Below are positions 32,117 through 43,689 of a stretch of DNA of 64,000 nucleotides, piece by piece. Within the stretch, counting starts at the first letter, position 1. Every line of letters starts with the position of its first letter. The notes under the pieces are model-generated. The model worked only from the letters and a program-made list of their open reading frames with translations. It ran no database searches and was not told the DNA's origin. The position numbers and the translations under genes are program-made. Origin of the DNA: Auriscalpium vulgare (taxonomy: Eukaryota; Basidiomycota; Agaricomycetes; Russulales; Auriscalpiaceae); NCBI GenBank assembly GCA_019915015.1, contig JAHBBC010000009.1, forward strand, positions 1,488,001 through 1,552,000. Direction: 5' to 3'.

Positions 32117-33580
32117 GCCACTCCTTGTGCCAGCGTTACCTCTAAGTAGTCCGGCTCATCGTTCAGCTTCGGAAAAATCAACAGGAACCACTGCTCACCG
32201 GCGCGGCAATCCAGACGATGGCGCTGGCGCAGTACGTCAGGGTCATGCTGTCACACATCGCAGTCAGCGTTCGATCGACATGAAGCACGGCTGGGCGGAC
32301 GTACATGACGAAATACAGCGCGGAGTCGCGCACGAGCACGCGCAGCATCGCGGGCACAAACTCCGGAGAGCGCAGTCTGAGCCCCACCTCGCGCACCCAG
32401 CAGAGCGCAGCGAGCACGCCAAGGAGTGTCTCGAAGAGCATGATCGGCGCGAAGTACGCGGGCAGGTACGATGGGAAGGATTGTAGGCGACAGATCGTGC
32501 GCGTCGGAAGGTCAATGAGTAAGACTGGCCGAGCGCGTCAGGGTGAGCGGGATAGACATGCGGACTGAGACATACGCGGGCTCTGCTCGAGCGCGGTACC
32601 TACGATCGCGGCGGAGCCGAGCATTGCGAGGACGAAGCCCACGCCGAGGATCCAGGTGACAGTGCGGTTGCCCCGATAGAGCGCACGCACGCGGAGGACG
32701 AGGACGACTGCGTTCGGAGTTGTCATATGCGTTAGAGCAAAGCGCCGCGAGCTTAACTCACGTTCGGCGAGCGAAGCGCTGATGAAGACGCCAGTGAAGC
32801 CTTGCCACAATATCCAAAAACGGCCTGTGAGTGTCAACCTGTGAGTCGGTGAGATCGTGCAGATCTACGGCTACGCACAGCTTTGAGTCAGAGTATCGCG
32901 TCTCATTAGCAGGTTTGTCTTCGAGGAAGTTCACTGTATGCACGCACAACTGTTAACGTTGTAAGTTAGCGTTTTTGGGATCATAGGAAGGGAAAGCGAG
33001 CACACCGTTTCTGTCATTTCAAATGCGTTCATGGCTGCAGAAGGATCGTAAAGGGTCTGCGTCCGCGCTAACTGGCGACACGCACCATAGTTGTTGAACC
33101 TGTTGATTTCGTTAGGCTGTGCCACAGCTGATGTGACTTGCGACTGACAGTAAGGCGAATACGCCATAATAACGACTCTGTTAGAACAACAAAGATGTCC
33201 AGATGTGATGAACGGGGCTGCTGATATCACGCCACACAGCTGTAATACATACCGCGATGAAAAGAGCCTTGCCATTCGTCCATGGTGCATCCTGATCAAT
33301 GAAGCGCTACTCAGGATGAGATGTGGTCAACATCGTATTGGGCACGTACCCAGATCAGCTCGACCTAGCAGCGATCGTCAGGTAAATCAGAAAGTGCAGA
33401 TATGAGGGAAGCTGCGCAACCCTGCTTGCCTCCTGGTCGAGCGTTGTTACTGTCGGTGTGAACGGTTGTCAACTCATGTCGCACGGGGGCGACAGGCAGT
33501 AGGCGCACCGTGGTCGTACACAATCAGCGTCCCGGCAGCCACTTGTGAAGCGCGTGTCGCAAAGTAAGTAGCAGACCTAA
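32117..33580 (-). CDS. DUF6533-type integral membrane protein
   Basis: Exons read by motif: AGTLIVYDH (~33510-33577), the tiny exon pair TTLDQE + VELIW, APWTNGKALFIA, RYYGVFALL, then membrane helices WQGFTGVFISASLAE, VVLVLRVRALYRGN, WILGVGFVLAMLG, MLFETLLGVLAALCWV, ALYFVMY and YCASAIVWIAAP. This matches the DUF6533 layout (a D-x-x-x-T-L-D-x-E-V-x-L-I-W start followed by about seven helices) common in Agaricomycetes. Function unknown; it sits in a membrane. The intron between LDQE and VELIW appears to use a GC donor (GCAAGC...GCTAG). The 5' exon and the exact C-terminus are uncertain. Confidence 0.55.
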
Positions 33581-34094
33581 GATCCATGGCAGAGACTTAC
33601 TGCTGGCGTATCGCGCACTCGATACGGCCGCTAATATGATGGGCAGCTTCTCCGTGAGGAGCAGCACCTCCGTGGACGACGCCGACATGCAGCACCGACA
33701 GGAAATATCAAAACAAAAGGACGAGGGGATTGAGGGTGGGGATCCTTGAGGGTGGGGGTATGGTACTTACACCGTGTGCGATGATCGGCAGGAAGGCGGA
33801 ACGGAAGTCACTGCAAGAGGGCGGTTATGATGTTTAACGGTGATGCTACGTACGTGTGCGTCTACAACGTTGTCCGGCATCACGATGTCTGTGCCGGCGG
33901 CGATCGCATCGCCTTGTCCTCGGAGAGCGCACCTCGACGTCGAGCAGCAGCGAGAAGCCGAAGTGAAAGGTGCTGAGCGCGTCCGCGCAATTAGTTGTGA
34001 TGCAGGATGATTGGTGCGGCATGACTGAAAGACGAAGTGGCCAGATGGGAAACGGAGACAACGCTAAATTCTAAATAGGGAGATCTCGACATGT
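33581..34094. other. Intergenic, upstream of the membrane-protein gene
   Basis: Short open frames on both strands, none with splice support. It probably contains the missing 5' end and promoter of the minus-strand gene. Confidence 0.25.
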
Positions 34095-34171
34095 GCACAT
34101 AAGCGCTGGGGTACAAATCTTGTGATGTCGACTGTCGACATCACAAGATTTGTACCCCAGCGCTTATGTGC
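34095..34171. repeat. 77 bp perfect palindrome
   Basis: 38-base arms 34095-34132 and 34134-34171 pair without a mismatch around T34133. The centre is GATGTCGAC-T-GTCGACATC and the outer part is GCACATAAGCGCTGGGG. A single mismatch (94/172) is followed by two more pairs. It lies 107 bases upstream of an ATG (34279). There is no second copy in the window. Confidence 0.8.
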
Positions 34172-34278
34172 GCACAGCCACCGCTCCTAGGGTTAGGATT
34201 CATCCGACTCTTTGCGGGTTGCATCCTTATCCTCCTCTCCTATTATCCTTGTACTCCTCCAAAAGACTACTCAGCAAA

Positions 34279-34532
34279 ATGGACAACTTAGCCGGTATCA
34301 TGCATAGCATTTCCATCACCGGCATGCAAGCAGCTCAGAAATACGGGGACGCGTTAACACTAGTACGTTATCTCTAACGTACGATTGTGATTGGCTAGGC
34401 GGGCCGGGGTCTACTTGCTCGCAGGCTGCCCTCAACACGTGCGAGACGGCAATGGGTGCGCAGGCCGTGGGTCATAGCGCACCTGGAGGCGCTAGGTGCG
34501 GCGCGTCGTACTTCGAGAGCTTATGTATCTAG
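34279..34532 (+). CDS. Possible small spliced gene, 63 codons
   Basis: ATG 34279 opens MDNLAGIMHSISITGMQAAQ; the exon ends at 34362 before GTACGT, and CTCGCAG leads into AALNTCETAMGAQAVG at 34425, stopping at TAG 34532. Both splice sites fit and the join keeps frame and composition. The predicted product is Ala/Met-rich and helical. It could be the remains of a longer gene. Unrecognised. Confidence 0.3.
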
Positions 34533-34665
34533 CATCTCTGAGCGGACGCAGGGGGTCCCGGCGTCATCTCAGTATCAAAATCAATTATATTCTACTGCTT
34601 GCCACGGGCCAGCCGGATATTTCGTTGATACGCTACATCCTTCGTGCGCCATACCCCTGCGCGTG

Positions 34666-36770
34666 TCAGAGTCGTGCAGCCTCGCGCTCAAGCAGCCAAG
34701 CACGGTCGGACGCCAACTCGTCATACTTTGACAGGGTCTTCATCTGGGCCTGCCATCCCTCCCCTCCCTCCCCATCCAGACGGCGCCGTGTAGCGGGTGG
34801 AACTTTCCACGCAGGCTGCAGTCCATGCCTCACCCATCGCATAAGGCCTCCAGGGCAATACTGCGTAAAGGAGTACCGTTTTTCCCCTGGCTGGATCGGC
34901 AGGTTTCCGTGCCGCATCCCCGCGGACGGCAGAAGTATCGTCGAGCCAGCTGGAAACCTAATTTTGACCTTGAGGTCCCACAGGACGAGATGGCCGCCTT
35001 TGTCTGGGTTGAAGGAGCCGAAGGGCGTCACCGCGCATGGGAACGATGGGAAGTTGGAGCAGTCGTTATGCCCCAGGCAGACCGTGGCTGGCCCGAGGTT
35101 TGCGGTCGCACAGGGGTAGGCGCTGTTGGGAAAGTTGTATTGGAGCTCGGGCTGCGACGCAAAGAGAACGTCGAGCGACTCGGTCATCGAGACAAAGGCC
35201 TTCGGACCATACGCTGCAAAGCCATCTGACACTCATCAGGACAGGGCATCCATCCGGTACAGGGCTGGGGACTCACTGCTCTGCCAGCCCGCGACCCGCG
35301 CAAGGTCCTCATCCTCACGGAGCTCTGCCACCATCTCACTATGGTCGGCGGACATGGACAGGTTCCCAGGCTTCTGTTGGTGGGTCAGCACGTGCAGGTC
35401 TACGTGCAGTAAAGGCAGCGCACGGTTTGTCCTCCACCGTACGAAACGCCGAACGAGCAGGCGGTATACTTGCCCCGCCGATGGGACTTCAGGCCGGGCG
35501 CGAACTTCCTGCCTTTCTTGACCCTTGCTGCCTCAAACTTCAAGGCCAGCCGCTCGATGGCGGCGTCCCATCGCTTCCGTGGGTCCTTCTCTTCGCCCTC
35601 AACCGGCCTCCCAAGGAGGACGGCAACCACGTTGTCCTCCTCATCCAGTATGGCATACGGCGTTCTGTTGACCAGTCAGCATAGGGTCCGATAAAGGATG
35701 TGCTGCATACCTTCCGTCCCACTCGAACGTCCAGAAGCCTTGCGCATCGAGCTCCTCCCCTGACCAGGGCTCGTCGTCCAGTCTGTCCAAGCGGGTGACG
35801 GTGTAGGAGCCCCTTGTAACCCTATAGGCCTTCGCCTGAAATTCGTTGAACTGAAGGAATTGGGGTGCTGGCTGGCGTGTCGCAAATGAAGTCCGGCGTC
35901 TCTTTGTGGAGGGGCCCTCTTTAGATCTCTTCACCGCGTCGGATTTGACCCGCCTCCTTTTGCCCGCCACCCTTCGAGCGGCGGAAATCCGCGCAAGGGG
36001 CTTCTCTTTGCCCTCAGGCCCTTTACCAGCGGCGGCAGCACCAGCTGGTCCGAGATCGCCGTCGTGCGTGGCCTGGCCGACTCCACCAGCGTTGCGGGCG
36101 GCAACGTTTGCCCTCCTTCTTTTTCTACGCTTCTGTGAATCAGTCAGCCTCCCTTCTGCTCATCGCGGGGAGTCAGTATGGCCGCAAAGACGGGCGTCAG
36201 GACATGTCGACGAACCTGCCAGCTTGGGGCTGGAAGAAGGCGCGGCGCCCTCCCAGCCGTCTGAGCTCTGGTCAGCCCGTGCAGACTCAATTTTGTCTAA
36301 CGGCCGTGTACAGTCAGTTAGGCCGCCTTGTCGCAAAGCGAAGATCAACGCACCTGCGAGCCCACTGGCAATCGAACCGTCGGTATGCACCCTGTCGGTG
36401 GGCGAGAGGCCGCCTGTGACCGCAGCGTCGCAAGAGGAGTCCGCTGCGCTTTGGGTAAGCTCAGACATGGCGCTCAAAGCGGGGGAGGGAGGCCGTGAGG
36501 CGTAAGGGCTGGTGGAGGGAGACAGGCCTTTGGGCGACCAGAAACCGGCATCGAGGGAGGCCCCCGACTCGTGCGCGTAGACCTTCAGGTTGGCTAAATA
36601 ATCGTCCCGCGCGACTGCCTTGGCGAGGAGACCTTGGTACCTCAAGTTCGAACGAAACGGTCGGGCTATCCCCGAGTAGACGCGGCCGGAGCGAGTCTGT
36701 GAGGAGGATAAGCAACAGCTCGCGCAAACCGTAGGGGAATGCTCACGGTGTATGGCCCATAGTCGTCCAT
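34666..36770 (-). CDS. 2OG-Fe(II) oxygenase-like protein with basic N-terminus
   Basis: Start ATG 36770 (MDDYGPYT) spliced over GTGAGCATTC...CCTCACAG to TRSGRVYSGIARPF. An N-terminal region rich in Ser and Lys/Arg (ATHDGDLGP, KRRRVKSDAVKR) follows, then a domain with WTFEWDG, SFGVSYGGGQ and PGNLSMSADH. The catalytic-type exon (35232-34666) has NFPNSAYPCATANLGP, LGHNDCSN (HxD), GGHLVLWDLKVKIRFPAGSTILLPSAGMRHGN (distal His) and EKRYSFTQYC (candidate Arg). This family is widespread in Agaricomycetes and has the double-stranded beta-helix layout; a link to TET/JBP enzymes is inferred. The substrate is unknown. It is transcribed away from the gene at 38118. Confidence 0.55.
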
Positions 36771-38117
36771 GGATTGATCCCTAGACGTTGTTATGGCCTT
36801 TCGAAGCTCGTCAGAGCAGGCCGTCTAAGAAGAGCGGCAGAGGAATCGAAGTGGGAGAGATAAAAAGGCAAGGTATGAAGCCGGCCCAGCACACGCCCGT
36901 CGCGTCGGTATCCGGGCGGGACTCTTTCGCGGACAGGCGATCACGAGGGCAAACGGCAAGTGGGAAAAAAATTGGATGCGGGCCAAGCGCACGCAAGTCG
37001 CGTCGGTATCCTGGCGGGACTCTTTCGCGGACCTGCGCGCGCGAAAGCCAAAGGCAACAGGGCAAAAAAAAATGGTGGGTGAATGTAGGGAGGGAGACTC
37101 ACTGCGGGGGTTTATTGAGGGGAAAAGGGAGGGAGCAGCGCTGTTGGTTGCGAGGAGGCTTAAGTATAGAGGTTGACAGCGAATGCCGCGACGCGTCTGT
37201 GGCTGGATAATTAGCGCGCGACGCGAGAGTGGCGCGGTTCGTCCGCTTTCGGATGTGTGGGCCTCGTGCGGCCACACATCTCAAAGGGCAACCAAGCTGC
37301 GGCCGGGCGAACAATGCCAGACGGCAGACACGCCTCACAATGCGGTGAGCTTATGCCTGTGCTTCAATGCGGATGGCACCCACAGCAATCTGCCCCCAGC
37401 AACATCGTGCCGGCTCACTCGTTCCGAAGGCGGTCGAGAGGACCTCCGCCGCCGCCCCTCATGTGGCTGCTAGAGCAGGCGGTGGCCAGGGCGAACACAC
37501 GCCGAGTTTCAGCGGTATGTCATTGGTCTTGGGGCTCACGACGGTCGGACTGACGGTTTGACTGATGGCATATCGGCCGCGCGGCGCTGCTCACGAAGCA
37601 GGCCGCTATCTCCAGCGACCGGAGGACCATCGCCGGCGAAAGGCCTGCCAGGAGGTCAGTTTCCTATTACACAGAGGCCACGCGGCATGTCGTAGATACT
37701 TACCGCGCGGTCACTGTCACAGGTGGCAGGGGACCGCGAGGCGCCAACACAGAGCCGCTGCGTCGGGGGAGTACCGCCGCCCACAAGCCTGCATCCTGCA
37801 GAGTTTGCTTGAGATGCAAGGTATAAAGGGTGCGTCTGCGAACTGTTTACCTTCATTCACCCGCTGGTTATAACCCCGCCACCCAGACTGCGTCCCCCAT
37901 GCGTTCCGCTACGGCAGTTTTTCGAGGTAGGTTGACCGAAGGGGTGGCCTGGCTGCTGAAAGCGTCAAGAACGGCCCCGGTGAGTTCAGACACGTTCCTT
38001 GAGATTCGCCCGCTCAAGCCCACCCTTATAAACCACGGTGTTGAGCGCGGAAGCCCAGCGCATCCCCCTGCGTCTGCCCTGCTGAACGCTTTGCCAGCCC
38101 CCATTCAAACTCGCAAC
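36771..38117. other. Divergent intergenic region with a direct repeat
   Basis: Between two divergent genes. A unit with GTCGCGTCGGTATCC, GGCGGGACTCTTTCGCGGAC and a GGGCAAA/AAAAAA tail occurs at about 36900-36970 and again at about 36995-37070. No convincing ORF with splice support. Confidence 0.35.
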
Positions 38118-39176
38118 ATGTCGGACGGTGCGTTTCTCCTTCATTCCAGGCAGCTCATATGCTCATCGACATGTCGCCTTCGTAGCCCCCCGAGCCAGCG
38201 ACTCCCAGCAGTCGCCGAGCGCCACGAATCCACCCCGTCCCCTCCCGCCGCTGCCCGGCAGCCCGCAGCCCCCTGTAGCCAGTCCCTCCTCAGAGGCGGG
38301 CGCGAGCGGAGGCTCGCTGACCCTCTACTACGTCCTGAAGATGGGCCCCAGCGTCCGCATGTACGACAGCTGGTGAGTATCGTGCCGTCGCCGTCTCTGC
38401 CCTGTACTAATTTTTTCCGTAGGGATGAGCTGGTGTCCGCACTGTCAAGGGGCGCGTCGTGCCATTACGACGTATACACCAACCTCATGGATGCCTGTAA
38501 CGCTTGGCTGCACGCCATGCAGCCACACTTCGCCGAAGCTGCGGCTTGGGCCCTCGCTCATCAGCACGACTATTGGGCGGCGCACGGCGTCGACACCTCC
38601 CCTCCAAGCGCGTCCCCTCCTCCTCCGACTCCGACCGCGAGTAACGCTTCGCTGGAGAAGTCCGACTCCTCTGGCGAACGCCTCGCCACGTATTTCCATC
38701 ACGGCCAGCACGTTGACGTCACCATCTCACGGACCGTCCACGTCCAGGAGGAGCTCGCTGCCGACGAGTCGGCCTCGGCGTCGGTGGAGACCTACGGACA
38801 GGTGTCGCCTCGCAGCCTGTCGCCCCCGGGCTTCATGGCCCCTCCGTCGCCGGCGCTGCTGACCGGCAACCTCTCGAACCCGTCGATGGAATCCCTCGGC
38901 GGCTTCTCCCTTCAGGCAATGATCAGGCGCGCCCGCATCGACAGCGCAACGAGAGGCAACGTCTGGTACGGCGTCGTGCGCGGCTTCACCACAGGCGTTC
39001 TGCAGGGCCCCTAGTAAGTAGCCCATCCCTCGTAGACCTGGTGCTTGTGCTCATAGCAGCTTAACAGCGACTACATGGTCGCGGATGCCGCAGAAGGCTA
39101 TGACGGCGCGTTCTACCGAGGGTTTCAGGAGAAACGGGCCGCCTTGGAGTGGTACAGGGAACACCGGTATGATTGA
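38118..39176 (+). CDS. Protein with two RNase H1 N-terminal (viroplasmin)-like domains
   Basis: ATG 38118 (MSD), an intron to the CTTCGTAG acceptor, a Pro/Ser-rich linker, then domain 1: LTLYYVLKMGPSVRMYDSWDE..LVSALSRG..DACNAWL, split by an intron inside TGG (GTGAGTATC...TCCGTAG). A second linker is acidic and Ser-rich. Domain 2 is NVWYGVVRGFTTGVLQGP. The exon ends at 39013 (GTAAGTAGC donor) and continues at 39068 with YDYMVADAAEGYDGAFYRGF..ALEWYREHRYD to TGA 39176. Aromatic-Val-G-G-V/I...W/Y...G..Y..F...A..W spacing fits the small RNA/DNA-hybrid-binding fold at the N-terminus of RNase H1. Reading the gene as stopping at 39016 would lose half of domain 2. Function unknown. Confidence 0.5.
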
Positions 39177-39347
39177 GGCCCGGGCGTTTTTAAGTACAGA
39201 CCGCATGTACATGTCCATCTTTTCTTGCGCCGATTGGCTGTATATACTCGTGTCGTCGACCTGTAGCCCGAGCTGCGTGCCGCCACTGAGTATACACCGG
39301 CCCCTCACTGGCCATCTCTAGCTTCCACCCCAAAACGAACGCCGCCC

Positions 39348-39490
39348 TCGATGATCCGTACCACGGCCATGGATTCGCCGGCGAGCAATCCTTACCACGG
39401 CCATGAACCACCCGCACCATCGACGATCCGTACCACGGCCATGAACCGTCGCCGTCGGCGAGCGACCCTTACCACGGCCATGAACTGTCC
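39348..39490 (+). repeat. Minisatellite with ACCACGGCCATG units
   Basis: Four units of about 36 bases, each with TACCACGGCCATGRA (about 39359, 39394, 39431, 39469), alternating between GATCCG- and GAGC-type spacers. Confidence 0.65.
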
Positions 39491-39698
39491 GTCGGCGGTG
39501 ATGTTTTGTCGTGCGGTGACTTTCACTCGGGCGACAGCGGGCGCAGTTCTCCCGCGCCAAAGCTCTGTCTCGCTCACATTCGCCTCCATAGCCAAACCTC
39601 TGTCTCGCTCACATCTGCCTCCAGCCTCTGGTTCATACGTCGTGAGTGCTGGTCATTGTCATTTGGCGTTATGTTTGCTGATCACCTCACCCCCGGGT

Positions 39699-40085
39699 GC
39701 ACGCATTGGTCACCTTTGCGGCCCTCTACCCGCACTCCGCGTCAACCTTCCCCACCTCCTACGTCAACCCGCAACTCTGCACGACTTGTCGAAGGTCAAC
39801 CACCCCGCCTTCTCCTACGACCCGCCGCGCTCCACCGGCGAAAACCCTGTCTCGCTCACATCCGCCGACTGCACGCATCGGCACCTTCGCGGCCCTCTAC
39901 CCGCACTCTGCATCGACCTTCCCCACCTCCTACGTCGACCCGCAACTCTGCACAACTTGTCGAAGGTCAACCACCCCGCCTTCTCCTACGACCCGCCGCG
40001 CTCCACCGGCGAAAACCCTGTCTCGCTCACATCCGCCGACTGCACGCATCGGCACCTTCGCGGCCCTCTACCTGCACTCTTCTTG
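39699..40085 (+). repeat. 171 bp tandem repeat, 2.3 copies
   Basis: Units begin TGCACGCAT at 39699, 39870 and 40041, exactly 171 bases apart. Each contains GCGGCCCTCTACC, CAACTCTGCAC, TTGTCGAAGGTCAACCACC and AACCCTGTCTCGCTCACATC. 171 is a multiple of three, so frames stay open through it, but no start or splice context supports a gene. Confidence 0.7.
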
Positions 40086-40276
40086 CTCATCAGTCGTGAG
40101 TTCTAGTCGTCGTCTTCCTGGGCTTTTGTTTACTCATCACCTCGGCCCCTTCATGTAGCTATTCATTACCATCGCTGTAGTGTACACTTATTGCTGGCCC
40201 GCTGCACTAAATGTCGTACCGTAGCTCATCTGCGATCTATAGAATGGAATGCGAGTCCTTTCGCTTTTGCTTCGAC

Positions 40277-43200
40277 TCAGGCGACAGGGGTCGAACCAGG
40301 GCGGGCCAAATGTTCGTTCTCAGCCGCTTTCGTGGGGGGCTTTGGAGGCCATCGCGGTCGCCGGCTTCGGCGAGGGGAGTGGCTAATAGCTTTAAAGTCA
40401 GGAATGCATCTGTGGGGAACATGTCGCAACGCACCTGCAGTCAAAGCCTCATTCGATGTCTCAGTTGGCCGCTCGCCGTTATCGGCTGGCTTTGCAGGCA
40501 GATGTCGTTCGCTGAGGTCGCGAAGCTGGTCGCTGAGGGTGTCGATGAGCGAATGGAATCCGATCAGCTCCGCGGTCGCCTCTAAGCAAGACATATCCGA
40601 CAGAGTGCTGGATAGTCCATGCAGCTTTGGAAGGAGGAGGTGGATGTCCTGGTCTACACGCTGCTGCAGCTGCAGTTTGACCGCCTGCACGTTCAACCCG
40701 GCGCACCGTTCGACCTCCTTGTCCTTTGCAGGGTTGACACTCTATCAGATAATGAATAAGTACCGTCTCTGTCCGTGCCTCAACACAGTCCACTCACTGG
40801 TAAAGGGGTTGGTCCAGCGGCCTGCGGCTCCCCTCTAGACGGCTCGGGCTCGTCTTCGGACATTCCGTCCGCCTCGTCTGGCTCAGACAGCACGGCAACG
40901 TCTAGCTCAGCCTCGAGCTCGATGTCGTCCTCCACGGGTGGCTGGAAGTCGGTAGCTTCAGGAGGTGGGAGCACCACAGTCGACAGAGGGCTTATGGGTG
41001 CAGCTACGGACATCGTCGGTGGCGGAACAAGCCCAGTGTAGCCGTGTGGATATGTCGTCGGGCTCAGAGCGACAGTCGGTGCCATGTCCTGCCGCCCTGC
41101 ATACCATAGTTCGTTCTGGTCCCTGACCTTGTTCGCCGCCTCGAGCGACGTAGGGAGATGGTACGCGGTGGAGCCCGCAGTCTCTTCATGGCTTGCGACC
41201 AGCAGCTTGGTGCTGGCGGCGAACGATCGCATGTGCTTACAAGCCCCGCCTCGGTGCAGCCAATCGGAGCAGGTGCACGTCGCCGATCCCGTCGTATGGA
41301 GGGTGAGCCAATAGCGAGGGTGTTCCTTGTCAGAGAGGATGGCCCTCGAGGTCGCGCAGGTTGCCCATACCTCAAACGGTCGAGGGCTATCGATGCCGAC
41401 CAGTCGACCGGCCTGGAGAATGTCCACAGCGTTGACGCTTCTCGAGTCGTTAGCGAGAAAGTAGGCGACTGGGATGGGCGTCGCAGGTGGTTTGCTCCGA
41501 GCATGACGAAGGGTCGCACCGCCGGCAGCGGCCAGGTCAAAGCGCTGGTCGGTCCAATCCTCAAAGTCTGCCCGAATACGAAGGCGTGCGAAGAGTCGGG
41601 GGAGCACATTGAACACAAGATGGTGGGAGAGGATGTCGGATCGAAGGCGATGGTGAGAGTGTTGGGCAGAAACTACCTCCTTATTCTTCAATTTGCCATT
41701 GAAGGACTCGAGGTGGTTGGTGGTGGATAGGACGAGCTTCACATCAACGTTTAGACGAGCAGCTGCAGCGCGGCGCCCAAAAGCAGACCAGCTCCGCCAG
41801 ATTCCTTCCGAGAGCCAGTAACTTGCCAGGTAGTTCAAGTACACGAGCCCTGCTTCGGCGATTTTCTTGGAGGCATCGACCTTAGCCAGAGATGTGAACC
41901 GCGCATGTTCGGCCTCGAGGAGGGCAAGCGCCGTCTTGTGCTCTGTGCTGTCAATCAATCTGTGAAGGTCGGTTAACGGGGGAGACGTCGATGGAGATCA
42001 GTGACGACGTACGAGCTTTCCAGCGATCGCACGCTGTTCATTACTTGAACCTTCCAGACCCCGACTTCCACCGTCGTCCGGTCCAGAACGCGACGCTTAT
42101 TTGTCCAGCTTTGCTTCAGATGGAATAGGCAAAGGAGGAGGATGATGAGGGGCCATACGATGATGAGTGCGCCTCGCTCCTTCGGGTCGGCGTCGGTAAT
42201 TGCTGTGAAGGGGGTGAATATTCGGCCCTTCGAGAGCGGACGACCGGAAAGCCAATCCTTCCAGGCCTGAAGGAGTTCTTGGATAACCGCGGTGTTGTAC
42301 CCGGCGTGCGTCGCCTTCGCACCGGTGGGCGCGGAAAACATCATGATCGCGACGGGGACGCCTTGGTTCTTAGCGTTCACGCCCATGGCAATCCACACCA
42401 AGAGGCGGACGTTCGACAGACCGAAGGTGCCGTCCAGTATCAGCTGCGACTCGTGGACGTACGTCCAGGCGGCCTCCTCCATCTCCGGAGTGCAAATACA
42501 AAGCTTGAAGCGGTCGTTGGTCGGTGTTCGAGCTTCGTAAAGGAAGACGGATTTGAAGAAGTCGGGACGGAAGCTCGCACTTGACCGGTTCATCCACTGG
42601 TCGATGTTGACCTCTGGCGGCTTTCGAACGTCTATGCCCTGGGACAGGTGGTGTGCGCGGTACAAACCTCGCATGTCCGACGCTAGCAGCCCGTATCGGA
42701 AGTTTTGGTGCAGCGGGTCTGAGGAGGCCTGATCGCGGTATTGGCGGTTTGAATTCAGCTCAATATTTCGAGCCTGTATGGCTGTAAGGCTTGGGCGGGG
42801 GTCAGCGGGCCTCTACTGCATGTGAACAGTCGTTGCATACCTTGCCCCGTCCTTGAGCTGACGAAGGGCGACCTCTTTGACGTGTGAGTGGAGTGGTATG
42901 GCGGGGAGCCGCTTCAGAGCTCCGGCCTTGCAGTCTTCGTTGTGCTCAAGGCAGCCGATGAGTCGCAGAACGTGCTGGTCGCCGTCGCCGGAAAATGTAA
43001 TGTCCGCATGGGCCAGGCAGCCAGTGAAGTCGTATGCGACTGCCCGGGACCACTTCTTCTTCGATGGCGAGGCGTTGACTTGCTTCTTGTTTTTGTCGTC
43101 CTTCTCCTGCCGGGCTTCTGTACTGTAGCCAGAAAGACTGCAAACTATATTAGGTTATGTATGAAGGACATCCAGGCAGTAGCTACCATTGTACGACCAC

Positions 43201-43689
43201 CCGATACCGCTTCGTCCACCTTTTACTTGTCCGCACCGTCCACTTGCTCTCAAGCGACTTCCTCGAGTCCTCGTCCAGCCCCTCCTTCTTCAGGAGCTCG
43301 CTTGCAGCTCGCTGGTCGTTCGCGTCTTTATCGGAGTAAGTAAACCGCGACTCCTTGCCCGAGGCATAGAGCGACTTGACGGCGGTCCGCTGTGCCTCGG
43401 TGTAGTAGAACGATTTGATGGCGACCTTTGTGAGGTCTCAGATAAGCGTCGGGCCGTGGGTGAGCAAGACTGTGTACGGACCTTTACAGTGTCATTGTCT
43501 GTCGTGTATTCGACTGGCAAGGCCGCTGCAGCGTCCTGCGGGGCACAGTCAGTGCGGCCCTCTGCCCGGTCGACAATAACTACGCACCTTAAGGGCCTGG
43601 ATGTTGGCCGACAGTGAGGTGAAGGGATCGTCCTGGGATGCGGACATCAAGACCCCACCCGTTGGGTCCAGGTGAAAGCCCTTCGGCAT
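40277..43689 (-). CDS. MULE (Mutator-like) transposase with SWIM finger
   Basis: Spliced gene starting MPKGF at 43689 or MSASQ at 43647. N-terminus: short exons, then SKWTVRTSKRWTKRYRVVVQ and a Cys/His region (FTGCLAHADITF..GCLEHNEDCKAG) typical of MULE N-terminal DNA-binding fingers. The catalytic core (42674-41990) has LILDGTFG (first Asp), GVPVAIMM, FTAITDADPKERGAL (second Asp) and LLLCLFHLKQ; the Glu should be near STTNHLESFNGKLKN. SWIM finger: CTCSDWLHRGGACKH (CxCxnCxH, ~41260). The C-terminal exon (40696-40277) is helical and ends ARPGSTPVA. No internal stop was seen that is not removed by a plausible intron. Terminal inverted repeats were not found. Confidence 0.7.
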
